DNA of 8,843 nucleotides from JAHBVY01 sp964415255 (GTDB lineage Bacteria; Myxococcota_A; Polyangia; Polyangiales; Polyangiaceae): NCBI GenBank assembly GCA_964415255.1, contig CAYQAC010000201.1, forward strand, positions 1-8,843, written 5' to 3'. The notes under the pieces were generated by a model. It made no database searches. It was given only the letters and a program-made list of their open reading frames with translations, and was not told the origin of the DNA. Position 1 is the stretch's first letter. Each line of letters opens with the position of its first letter. The position numbers and the translations under genes are program-made. Of this stretch, positions 1 to 6,167 are shown one piece after another.

Positions 1-53
1 GTCGCCGTGCTTGGCGACGTCGAGACCCGCTTCTTGTTGCTCTTGACCACCAT
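1..53 (-). CDS. Possible 5' end of a gene leaving the left edge (strand uncertain)
   Basis: Reading the minus strand from an ATG at 53-51 gives MVVKSNKKRVSTSPSTA and stays open to the window edge. A weak AGGG lies about 8 bases upstream of that ATG. Nearly all third codon positions are G or C, as in the real genes of this window. The same third positions also suit a plus-strand reading of 1-66 (ending TTMTEP then TAG), which could instead be the tail of a gene entering from the left, so the base bias does not decide between them. The lysine-rich minus reading beginning at an ATG is slightly preferred. Seventeen residues are too few to name a family. Confidence 0.3.
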   Translation of the reverse strand, partial: MVVKSNKKRVSTSPSTA

Positions 54-408
54 GACAGAGCCCTAGCTGTGCTTGATTTTGCCGGTGAGTAGGCCTGCTC
101 GACCGGCGAAGCTCAGCGAGAGGTGGATGCGCATGGGGCCTGACGAGAGGGTACCTGTATTCCCATGAGGACAGCGGGTTCGTCTGAGGCTCCCGAACAG
201 TTGCGTAGAAAAATCACGAAGCTGAGGCGCCGGCCTGAGAGCCGGCCAGGGCGTCTTCACAGACGCAGCCTCAGGCACTGCGCCCACCGCACCCGCATGA
301 GTGAGCGAGCGCCACACGACCTGAGGTAGAGTCTCAAGGGTGCGTGCGTCACTACCCAACCCCCCGATCCTGATCCGCCCACAGCGAAGCCTCACGCGCC
401 AGGCTCGC
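54..408. other. Non-coding left gap with a structured element
   Basis: About 350 bases separate the possible edge gene from the cysteine-rich protein gene. The frames here lack the sustained G/C third-position bias of the neighbouring genes, and the open minus-strand frame across 63-395 gives a protein with no recognisable feature. The main content is the foldable segment at 222-274, listed separately. No convincing -35/-10 pair was found. A GTG at 340 in frame with the next gene is a possible alternative start for it. Confidence 0.5.
222..274. ncRNA. Candidate three-way-junction structure
   Basis: Direct reading shows a closing stem CTGAGGC (222-228) pairing perfectly with GCCTCAG (268-274). 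Inside it are hairpin 1, GCCGGC (229-234) with GCCGGC (241-246) and a 6-base loop, and hairpin 2, GCGTCT (251-256) with AGACGC (261-266) and a TCAC loop. Single-stranded joints are CAGG (247-250) and A267. This makes 19 Watson-Crick pairs in 53 nt with no mismatch. Either strand could fold this way. It is not a tRNA: it is too short and lacks a T arm and anticodon geometry. It could be a small RNA, a leader structure for the gene at 409, or a DNA element recognised in folded form. Function and transcription are unknown. Confidence 0.4.
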
Positions 409-939
409 GTGCGCGCTCCACGCGTCCACTGCAGATGGTTCGCTCACCTGAGTATTTTGGTGCTCGGCGCGTTTTGCCTCAGCTTGGGCTGCGCTCGCGC
501 GAGTGAGCACGCGCTCGAAGACACGGAGGGGCGGCGGTTCCAGGCGAGGTGCCAAGACGGCGCGTGTCAGCTCACGCAGACGAGCGGCGCCCCTGCCAAA
601 GCGGAGCTGCCCCACCCGGTGCTGTCAGCGCCAGGGCGCGTGGTGGCGATCTGCGATGCGCCAGCGGACGCGAGCGCGCCACGGGAGGCGGCGGACTGCC
701 GCGCGCTGGTGTGTCAATCTGACGCCCAGTGCCCGCCGGTCGCCGGCCAACCCGAGGGGACCTGCATCAACGGCCTCTGCATCTCGACCACCGGCGAGCT
801 CAGGGTAGAGGACGCCGTCTGGATGTGCCTCGCTGGGACAGGCCTCGGGCGCCGGCAGCCGCAGCAGGTCGGCCTGTACGCGATGGCGCAAAACTGCGGG
901 ACGCCCTGTGTGGTACCGGCTGTCTGTCGTCAACCCTGA
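409..939 (+). CDS. Cysteine-rich exported (lipo)protein, function unknown
   Basis: From the GTG at 409 the product is 176 residues with an export signal: a basic start (RAPRVHCRW), a hydrophobic core at residues 14-27, then Cys28. Cys28 could be lipidated, but its -3 residue is Ser, so the lipobox is atypical; cleavage by signal peptidase I after Ala31 (CARA/SEH) is an alternative. The mature part holds twelve further cysteines (48, 53, 82, 97, 102, 108, 119, 124, 140, 163, 167, 173), an even number that fits disulfide bonding outside the cytoplasm. The stretch CQSDAQCP followed by GTCINGLC resembles short cysteine repeats frequent in myxobacterial surface proteins. The frame is also open from a GTG at 340, giving 199 residues; 409 was preferred because it yields a normal signal peptide, but its ribosome site (AGG, 401-403) is weak. 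No enzyme family is recognised. Confidence 0.7.
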   Translation: MRAPRVHCRWFAHLSILVLGAFCLSLGCARASEHALEDTEGRRFQARCQDGACQLTQTSGAPAKAELPHPVLSAPGRVVAICDAPADASAPREAADCRALVCQSDAQCPPVAGQPEGTCINGLCISTTGELRVEDAVWMCLAGTGLGRRQPQQVGLYAMAQNCGTPCVVPAVCRQP

Positions 940-994
940 GCCGCCAGCCCGCCCCCCGACGCTGAACACTCGCGCCCCCCTTTAGGTCCCGCAC

Positions 995-1008
995 CTGGCC
1001 GGGGCCAG
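995..1008 (+). other. Short GC hairpin in the 940-1132 gap
   Basis: CTGGCC (995-1000) and GGCCAG (1003-1008) form a self-complementary stem, realistically five pairs with a 4-base loop, 56 bases after the stop of the cysteine-rich protein. No T tract follows, so it is a weak terminator candidate. The rest of the 193-bp gap holds no gene; TACTAA at 1058-1063 looks like a -10 box, but the nearest TTG hexamer (1038-1043) is only 14 bases away, which is too close. Confidence 0.2.
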
Positions 1009-1132
1009 CGCGAGCGGAGCCGGGAGCCGCAAAATCGTTGGGCTTCAGCGGGTCGCGTACTAACCTCCGCGCCCGGCTGCCCCGCGGCCAGGCTCACCGT
1101 GGCTCCTCGGAAGCGGGTGAGCGGAGACTTTC

Positions 1133-3244
1133 ATGGCCGAACGTGAGCCCCTGCGATCCAGCGCGGCACTAGCCGCATACCTTGAGTCCCTCTTGGAGGG
1201 GCGACGCGCCATCGTGTTTGGCGACTCGAGCTCCGACCTCGGTGAGCGGCTGCTCGAGCGCGGCGCGCGGCTCGTGCACGTGTACGACCCAGACGTCTCC
1301 CGCGTCGCGGAGGCCGCCGCCAAGAGCAGCTCACGGGGGATCTCCTACGCGCCGCTCGGTGAGGGCGGCGCGGCGGTGCGAGACGGCGCCTTCGACATCG
1401 CGATCGTGGAGGACATAGGCAGCCACACTGCCCATCCTGCGGTGCTCCGGCGCGTGAAGCGGAGCCTGGGGCCGCGCGGCGTGGCGCTGATTGCCGCGCG
1501 GAATCCTGACGTGAAGCGGACGCTGCTCACCGACCCCAGTGAAGGCAAGCTCAGCTACTACGACCTCTACGACGCCGTGAGCGAGGTGTGGGACGAGGTG
1601 CGGATGCTGGGGCAGACGCCGTTCGTCGGTTACGCCGTGGTGGATTTCGCGCCCGCGGGCGAGCCGCAGGTGTTCTTCGACAACGGCTACCTGAGCGGCA
1701 ACGCCGAGGAGCCGGAGTACTTCATCGCCTTGGCGGCGGGTCAGCCGCTGGCGCTTGAGGAGTTCGCGGTGGTGCAGCTCCCAGCGCACGAGGCCCTGGG
1801 GCAGCGCACGAGTGAGCGCCAGCTGGAGGCGGCGCGCAGCCGCGAGCAGAGCGTGAGGGCGCGCCTCGCCAAGCTCGAAGAAGAGCTTGAGCGCGCCCGT
1901 GAGCGCCCCCAGCCTGATGCTCGACGACAGCGGGCAGAAGAGCAGGACGCCGAGGCGGTGCGCGACGCCGCGCGGCGCGATCGGGCGGAGGACAAGCGGC
2001 GCATCGCCGAGCTTGAGCGTGAGCTGGTGAAGCGCGATCGCTGGATCGGTGAGCTGGAGGCGCGCGCGGCGGCCGCCGATGAGCGCGCAGACACGATCCA
2101 GTCTGAGCTCGACCGCACGCAGCGGAGCGCGCCAGAGTGGCGCAAGCGCGTGACGCAAACAGAGGAGCGCGCCGAGCGCGCTGAGCGCGTCGCGAAGCAG
2201 GCCGAGCGTGAGCGCGATGAAGCGCGCGCGCAGCTGGCGAAGGCGCGCGATGCGAAGGTGCCGCACCGGGCTGAGCCGAGCAGCGCGGTGGCGCGACACG
2301 CAGCGCCGAGCGGGCGACAAGGCAGTGCAGCTGACGTACAGGGTGCACAGCCAGGGCGTGGCCCACAAGCCGAGCGCGGGCAGCTTGAGCGGGGGCAGCA
2401 CGCGGAGCGCGAGCGCGCCCAGCTGCACGAACAGCTTGAGCGCGCCCAGCGCGAGCTGAGCGCCCTGCGTGACCGCACGAAGCAAGCTGAGCAGCACCCT
2501 GGGCCAACCGAGCAGCTTGAGCGCGAGCTGAGCGCCCTGCGCGACCGCGCGAAGCAAGCTGAGCGGCTTGAGCGTGAGCTGAGCGCCCTGCGCGACCGCG
2601 CTGGGCAAGCTGAGCAGCGCGCTGAGCAAGCTGAGCAGCGCGCCAAGGCGCGCCTCAGTGAGCTTGAAGGCGCCGCGCGTGACCTCAAGGGCAAGCTCAG
2701 CGAGGCGACGCGCCGCGCCGAGGAGGCACGCGCTCAGCTGACCAAGGTGGAGCAGGGCGGCGCGAGCGAGTCAGCGGCTGAGCTGTCGCGGCTGGAGGCG
2801 CTCCTCGTCGAGCGCGGCGCCAAGGTGCGAGAGCTACAGGGCGAGCTGCTACGCGCAGAGCGCGTGGGCAAGCAGCTGCTCGCGGAGCTGATGACGCTGC
2901 GAGACGAGCGCACAGAGGCAGAGGCGCTGGCTGAGCCTGAAATAGTCAGCTCAGCTACTCAATCGGCGCCTTCAGAGCCAGTGAGCGACCAGGCAGCGCC
3001 TTCAGAGCCAGTGAGCGACCAGGCAGCGCCGTCTCCCGATTTGATGCGCCAGAACGCCCAGCTCCAAGCGGACTTGGAGGCGGCGCGCTGGTCCCTCGAA
3101 GAGCTCGAGGGGCGGCTCGCGAGTCTAGCCGCGGGGGAAGAGGCCGTCTCACTCAGCCAGCAGCTCGCCGCGGCGCGCGCAGAGATCCTACGTAAAGCGG
3201 TGCTCATCGCGGAGCTGAAGGCGAACCTCGCCTCCCCCGGTTGA
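1133..3244 (+). CDS. Methyltransferase-like head fused to a long coiled coil
   Basis: 703 residues. The start is well supported: GGAG (1123-1126) sits 6 bases before the ATG. Residues about 24-125 read as a Rossmann fold of the class I methyltransferase type: beta strand AIVFGD with a turn (26-37), an acidic strand end YDPD (51-54), AFDIAIVED (86-93), then LRRVKRSLGPRGVALIAA. The usual GxGxG SAM loop is replaced by GDSSSDLG, so catalysis is doubtful. Residues about 223-375 and 412-600 are charged coiled coil rich in Glu, Arg, Ala, Gln and Leu, split by a Gly/Ser/Pro linker (376-411). A Pro/Ser linker with a duplicated SEPVSDQAAP segment (611-634) leads to a C-terminal helix (about 635-700). 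There is no signal peptide or membrane segment, so it is probably cytoplasmic. A scaffold or polar-organiser role is an inference from architecture. dnaJ follows after 90 bp on the same strand. Confidence 0.85.
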   Translation: MAEREPLRSSAALAAYLESLLEGRRAIVFGDSSSDLGERLLERGARLVHVYDPDVSRVAEAAAKSSSRGISYAPLGEGGAAVRDGAFDIAIVEDIGSHTAHPAVLRRVKRSLGPRGVALIAARNPDVKRTLLTDPSEGKLSYYDLYDAVSEVWDEVRMLGQTPFVGYAVVDFAPAGEPQVFFDNGYLSGNAEEPEYFIALAAGQPLALEEFAVVQLPAHEALGQRTSERQLEAARSREQSVRARLAKLEEELERARERPQPDARRQRAEEQDAEAVRDAARRDRAEDKRRIAELERELVKRDRWIGELEARAAAADERADTIQSELDRTQRSAPEWRKRVTQTEERAERAERVAKQAERERDEARAQLAKARDAKVPHRAEPSSAVARHAAPSGRQGSAADVQGAQPGRGPQAERGQLERGQHAERERAQLHEQLERAQRELSALRDRTKQAEQHPGPTEQLERELSALRDRAKQAERLERELSALRDRAGQAEQRAEQAEQRAKARLSELEGAARDLKGKLSEATRRAEEARAQLTKVEQGGASESAAELSRLEALLVERGAKVRELQGELLRAERVGKQLLAELMTLRDERTEAEALAEPEIVSSATQSAPSEPVSDQAAPSEPVSDQAAPSPDLMRQNAQLQADLEAARWSLEELEGRLASLAAGEEAVSLSQQLAAARAEILRKAVLIAELKANLASPG
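2435..2617 (+). repeat. In-frame tandem repeats in the coiled coil (51-bp unit)
   Basis: Copies at 2516-2566 and 2567-2617 encode LERELSALRDRAKQAER and LERELSALRDRAGQAEQ, adjoining and almost identical in DNA. A diverged, longer copy at 2435-2494 encodes the same motif with three extra residues (AQR in place of the second-position run) and is separated by the break HPGPTEQ. The unit is 17 residues, not a multiple of seven, so adding copies shifts the heptad register. This looks like duplication within the gene. Confidence 0.85.
2971..3030 (+). repeat. Perfect 30-bp direct duplication in the linker
   Basis: Positions 2971-3000 and 3001-3030 are identical base for base. They encode a twofold SEPVSDQAAP segment in the Pro/Ser linker between the coiled coil and the last helix. 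The lack of any silent difference points to a recent duplication or ongoing slippage. Confidence 0.95.
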
Positions 3245-3265
3245 CAGCCACTGACCCAGCCTTAG

Positions 3266-3288
3266 CCTGGCCGCTTTCTGTGGCCAGG
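3266..3288 (+). terminator. Hairpin between the coiled-coil gene and dnaJ
   Basis: CCTGGCC (3266-3272) pairs perfectly with GGCCAGG (3282-3288) around a 9-base loop, 21 bases after the upstream stop. There is no T tract, so it could be a weak or factor-dependent terminator, an attenuating or processing stem between cotranscribed genes, or incidental in such GC-rich DNA. Confidence 0.35.
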
Positions 3289-3334
3289 GCCCAACCTTCC
3301 CCTCGCCTGGTGCAGCCAGCTGAGGGCGCCCATC

Positions 3335-4390
3335 ATGAGTAAGCGCGACTATTACGAGGTCCTCAACGTCACGAGGACCGCGAGTGAGGATGAGATCCGA
3401 AAGGCCTACAAGAAGGCCGCGGTGCAATTTCATCCGGATAGGAACCCAGGGGACGCCAGCGCGGAGGCCTCGTTCAAGGAGGCCACGGAGGCGTACAGCG
3501 TGCTGTCGGACGCCGGCAAGCGTGAGCGCTACGATCGCTTCGGCCACTCGGGGGTGCAGGGCTCGGATTTCGATATGGGGAACATGGGGAACATGGGGGA
3601 CATGTTCAGCCAGATGTTCTCAGACCTCTTCGGGGGTGGGCGCTCAGCGCGGCGCGCCCCCGCGCGCGGCCAGGATATCCGCGTGGAGACGGAGCTCAGC
3701 TTCGCGGAGGCCTTCACGGGCTGCAAGAAAGAGGTGAAGGTGCGCAGCGCAGTGGCCTGCGACACCTGCGGCGGCAACGGCGCGGCGCCCGGGAGCAAGC
3801 CAGAGACGTGCCGCCACTGCGGCGGCAACGGCCAGGTCTCCACCCAGCGTGGCTTCATCATGTTCAGCACCACCTGCCCCTCGTGTCAGGGGCAGGGCCG
3901 CGTGGTGACGGATCCGTGTAAGGAGTGCTCTGGGCGCGGCGCCACCGTGAAGGAGCGCTCGGTGCTGGTCACCTTCCCGGCGGGGGTAGACTCAGGCGTG
4001 CGCCTGCGCGTCAGCGGCCAGGGCATGCCCGGGCCGAGCGGCGCGCCGTCAGGTGACCTGTACGTGGACGTCGGGGTGCACGAGGACGAGCGCTACCAGC
4101 GCGAGGGGGCAGACCTCATCGTGCAGGAGACCATCGCCTTCTCCGAGGCCGCGCTCGGCACCAAGCTGGACATCCACATGCCGGATGAAACGGTGATTGA
4201 GGTGGATGTCCCGCACGGCACGCAGCCGGGCACCGTGCTCACGCTGCGCGGCAAGGGGTTCCCGCGGCTCGACCGCCCCCGCGCGCGCGGGGACTTGCTC
4301 GTGTTCGTCAACGTGCGGGTGCCAAAGAAGCTGAGCCGCAAGGCGAAGAAGCTGCTCGCAGAGCTCGACTCAGAGATCGCGGCGAGTTAG
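3335..4390 (+). CDS. dnaJ: DnaJ (Hsp40) co-chaperone
   Basis: DnaJ delivers unfolded proteins to DnaK (Hsp70) and triggers its ATPase in the cytoplasm. The 351 residues contain a J domain (about 4-68) with HPD at 33-35; a short flexible region with little classic Gly/Phe and a Met-rich MGNMGNMGD stretch (81-89) before FSQMFSDLFGGG; and four zinc motifs, CDTCGGNG (142-149), CRHCGGNG (159-166), CPSCQGQG (181-188) and CKECSGRG (195-202). C-terminal client-binding domains follow to about 330. All key residues are present. It is a little shorter than E. coli DnaJ (376), mainly in the G/F region and tail. The start is supported by GAGGG (3322-3326), 8 bases upstream of the ATG. No dnaK or grpE is in the window, so it may be one of several DnaJ paralogues. 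It is convergent with the secretion ATPase gene. Confidence 0.97.
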   Translation: MSKRDYYEVLNVTRTASEDEIRKAYKKAAVQFHPDRNPGDASAEASFKEATEAYSVLSDAGKRERYDRFGHSGVQGSDFDMGNMGNMGDMFSQMFSDLFGGGRSARRAPARGQDIRVETELSFAEAFTGCKKEVKVRSAVACDTCGGNGAAPGSKPETCRHCGGNGQVSTQRGFIMFSTTCPSCQGQGRVVTDPCKECSGRGATVKERSVLVTFPAGVDSGVRLRVSGQGMPGPSGAPSGDLYVDVGVHEDERYQREGADLIVQETIAFSEAALGTKLDIHMPDETVIEVDVPHGTQPGTVLTLRGKGFPRLDRPRARGDLLVFVNVRVPKKLSRKAKKLLAELDSEIAAS

Positions 4391-4414
4391 TCCGGTAATC
4401 TGACGGCCTCTGGG

Positions 4415-4428
4415 CGCGCACCAGCGCG
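4415..4428. terminator. Candidate bidirectional hairpin between convergent genes
   Basis: CGCGC (4415-4419) pairs with GCGCG (4424-4428) around ACCA, midway in the 57-bp gap between the dnaJ stop and the end of the ATPase gene. The position suits a shared terminator, but the stem is only five pairs and lacks a T tract on either strand. Confidence 0.3.
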
Positions 4429-4447
4429 AGTTAGGCAGCCCTACTGC

Positions 4448-5752
4448 TCATGTGTGGCGCGCGGCCAGCGTGCTCAGCTGACTCACCGTGGCGTCAAACT
4501 CACGGCGCTCTTCAGGGCGCTGGGTGACGAGCTGGCGGAGATCTTCTTGCGCCGCGATGGCTCGGTCCACCATCAAGTCACTGCCCTTGGCGTAGGCACC
4601 TAGGCTTATTAAATCCCGCCGCTCCTCGTAGGCGCCGATCAATGCGCGGAGCCGCTCGGCGGCGCTACGGTGCTCTGGCGTCACCACCTGGGGCATCACG
4701 CGCGAGAGCGAGCCTGGCACGTCGATGGCGGGATAATGGCCGCGCGCGGCGATGCGGCGATCCATCACGATGTGACCATCCAAGATGCCGCGCACCTCGT
4801 CGGCGATGGGCTCATCCATGTCGCCACCCTCCACCAGCACGGTGTAGATGGCGGTGATAGACCCACGGCTCCCCTGACCGCTCCGCTCGAGCAAGCGCGG
4901 CAACATCGCGAACACGCTCGGCGGGTAACCACGCCGCGCCGGCGGCTCCCCCGCCGCGAGCCCCACCTCGCGCTGCGCGCGCGCAAACCGCGTGATGGAG
5001 TCCACCAGCAAGAGCACGCGCTGCCCCGCGTCGCGGAACGACTCCGCGATCGCCGTGGCCACCTGCGCCGCCTTGAGCCGCTCAAGCGCTGGCGCGTCGC
5101 TGGTCGCGATCACCACCACCGCGCGCCTGCGCCCCTCCTCGCCCAGCGAGTGCTCTAAGAACTCCCCCACCTCACGGCCGCGCTCGCCGACCAGCGCCAC
5201 CACCACCACATCCGCCGTGGTCCCCCGCGCGATGCTGCCGAGCAGCGTGCTCTTCCCCACGCCAGAGCCCGCGAACAGCCCCACGCGCTGCCCCACCCCC
5301 ACCGTCATCAAGCCATCGATCACGCTCACGCCGGTCGGCAGCGGGCTGTCCACCGGACGCCGCGACAGCGCGGGCGGCGGCGCGCAATCGACAGGCACAC
5401 GAACTAGTGGCCCCGTCAGCGGCTCACCGAGCGGGCGCCCCAAGCCATCCAGCACGCGCCCGAGCACCGAAGGGCCCACCGACACCGTCAGCGGCTCGCC
5501 GAGCGACTCGACAGCGTCATCTGGGCCCACGCCGTCCAGCGACCCGAGCGGCATCGCCACCACCTCACCGTCAATGAACCCGACTATCTCCGCCATCAGC
5601 GGCGCACCGCGCCGACGCACCGTCACCACGTCCCCCACGCGCCCACCGGGCAGCGACGCCCTGAGCGACAGGCCCGTCACCGCGCGCACCTTCCCGCTGG
5701 GCCGGAGCGCCGAGGCCGACGCGAGCTGAGCCTTCAGGGCATCCAGATCCAC
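4448..5752 (-). CDS. sctN/fliI: FliI/SctN-family type III secretion or flagellar export ATPase
   Basis: This hexameric ATPase family sits at the base of flagellar and type III secretion exporters, releasing chaperones and unfolding cargo. The 434-residue product looks complete: N-terminal beta domain (about 20-85), GLGRPLGEP (103-111), Walker A AGSGVGKST (161-169), catalytic-region GERGREV (189-195), Walker B LLLVD (247-251) with DSITRFARAQRE, then GEPPARRGYPPSVF, VLVEGGDMDEPIADE, and HYPAIDVPGSLSR, where Arg351 occupies the arginine-finger position. FARAQREVGLAAGEPP and VEGGDM lean towards the secretion (SctN) branch rather than flagellar FliI, but I cannot settle this. The start is GTG (5752); an in-frame TAG lies four codons upstream. 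No stator (FliH/SctL), stalk or membrane export genes adjoin it: it ends tail to tail with dnaJ and has a repeat-bearing gap upstream. Confidence 0.95.
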   Translation of the reverse strand: MDLDALKAQLASASALRPSGKVRAVTGLSLRASLPGGRVGDVVTVRRRGAPLMAEIVGFIDGEVVAMPLGSLDGVGPDDAVESLGEPLTVSVGPSVLGRVLDGLGRPLGEPLTGPLVRVPVDCAPPPALSRRPVDSPLPTGVSVIDGLMTVGVGQRVGLFAGSGVGKSTLLGSIARGTTADVVVVALVGERGREVGEFLEHSLGEEGRRRAVVVIATSDAPALERLKAAQVATAIAESFRDAGQRVLLLVDSITRFARAQREVGLAAGEPPARRGYPPSVFAMLPRLLERSGQGSRGSITAIYTVLVEGGDMDEPIADEVRGILDGHIVMDRRIAARGHYPAIDVPGSLSRVMPQVVTPEHRSAAERLRALIGAYEERRDLISLGAYAKGSDLMVDRAIAAQEDLRQLVTQRPEERREFDATVSQLSTLAARHT

Positions 5753-5871
5753 GGCGACAGCCTACACCAGCTGTGCGCCGTGAAACACGCAGCCCCTCGT
5801 GGAACCCCTTCACTTGGCGGCTCCCAAGATCCTCAAACCCAGACGAAGCGCGCGAACTCACGGTAGACCGA

Positions 5872-5961
5872 AGCGCCCGAAGGCGCGTGAGGCGCGCCCG
5901 GAGGTGCGTGAAGCGCAGGGCAGGCCGCAGCGCCCGAAGGCGCGCGAGGCGCAGGGCAGGC
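5872..5961. repeat. Three copies of a 22-bp hairpin-forming repeat
   Basis: Copies lie at 5874-5895, 5895-5916 and 5931-5952. The first and third differ at one position; the second is more diverged. With the preceding G, each contains GCGCC then a 4-base loop (CGAA or CGGA) then GGCGC or GGTGC. The change in copy 2 keeps the stem through a G-T (G-U) pair. Copies 2 and 3 are each followed by the same 13-mer, GCGCAGGGCAGGC, at 5913-5925 and 5949-5961. The cluster lies about 120-210 bases upstream of the ATPase start codon. Confidence 0.75.
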
Positions 5962-6089
5962 TACGCGTGTTTTGGGGGAGCTCGAGTCCTCAGACGGTGG
6001 CTTCAGCGCTGAGCGCGTGAGCGGTTGGCTCGGGGCAGGTCGCGTGGGCTTGGATGAGCGGGTGGGGTTCTCTTGATTTTTTTGGGGGT

Positions 6090-6103
6090 TGGGGCGCGCC
6101 CCA
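6090..6103. promoter_or_regulatory. 14-bp perfect palindrome next to a T run
   Basis: TGGGGCGCGCCCCA is fully self-complementary. It sits 7 bases after a run of seven T (6077-6083), in a region otherwise short of A/T, and 64 bases before the start codon at 6168. A dimeric repressor or activator site for that gene is plausible but unproven. Confidence 0.3.
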
Positions 6104-6167
6104 CGGCGCCCTGAAGCGCGGTAAAGATTTGCCCGGCGCGCGCCTGGGGTGCCACGCTAGAGCCCGT

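Larger units (their letters stand above)
5753..6167. other. Repeat-rich gap upstream of two divergent genes
   Basis: These 415 bases lie between the ATPase start (-) and the exported protein start (+), so promoters for both should be here. They contain the 22-bp repeat cluster (5872-5961), a run of seven T at 6077-6083 and a 14-bp palindrome at 6090-6103. Short open frames across the repeats give Arg/Pro/Ala-rich products that simply mirror the repeat, so no gene is called. No clear -35/-10 pair was identified. Confidence 0.5.

Noticed and set aside
222..274. tRNA-like interpretation of the three-way junction
   Set aside because: It has a 7-bp closing stem like an acceptor arm but is only 53 nt, has just two inner hairpins, and lacks a T loop, a D loop pattern and CCA.
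63..395. 110-codon minus-strand open frame in the left gap
   Set aside because: No ribosome site, no domain and mixed third-position bases; it also spans the perfect three-way-junction segment.
1038..1063. Sigma-70-like promoter (TTGGGC and TACTAA)
   Set aside because: The spacing is 14 bases, outside the normal 16-18, and the -35 match is poor.
1331..2694. Long minus-strand open frames opposite the coiled-coil gene
   Set aside because: They mirror the Glu/Arg/Ala-rich coiled coil and its repeats. The products are Arg/Ala/Leu- or Ser-rich with no domain, while the plus frame has a good ribosome site and a coherent architecture.
5872..5961. CRISPR array
   Set aside because: Only three short, uneven copies, two overlapping by one base, with no spacer of regular length and no cas genes.
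5799..6020. Arg/Pro/Ala-rich open frame over the 22-bp repeats
   Set aside because: The apparent protein repeat only reflects the DNA repeat; there is no ribosome site and no matching family.
6054..6167. Upstream extension of the exported protein to the ATG at 6054
   Set aside because: It would translate the T run and palindrome and bury the signal peptide 38 residues into the protein.
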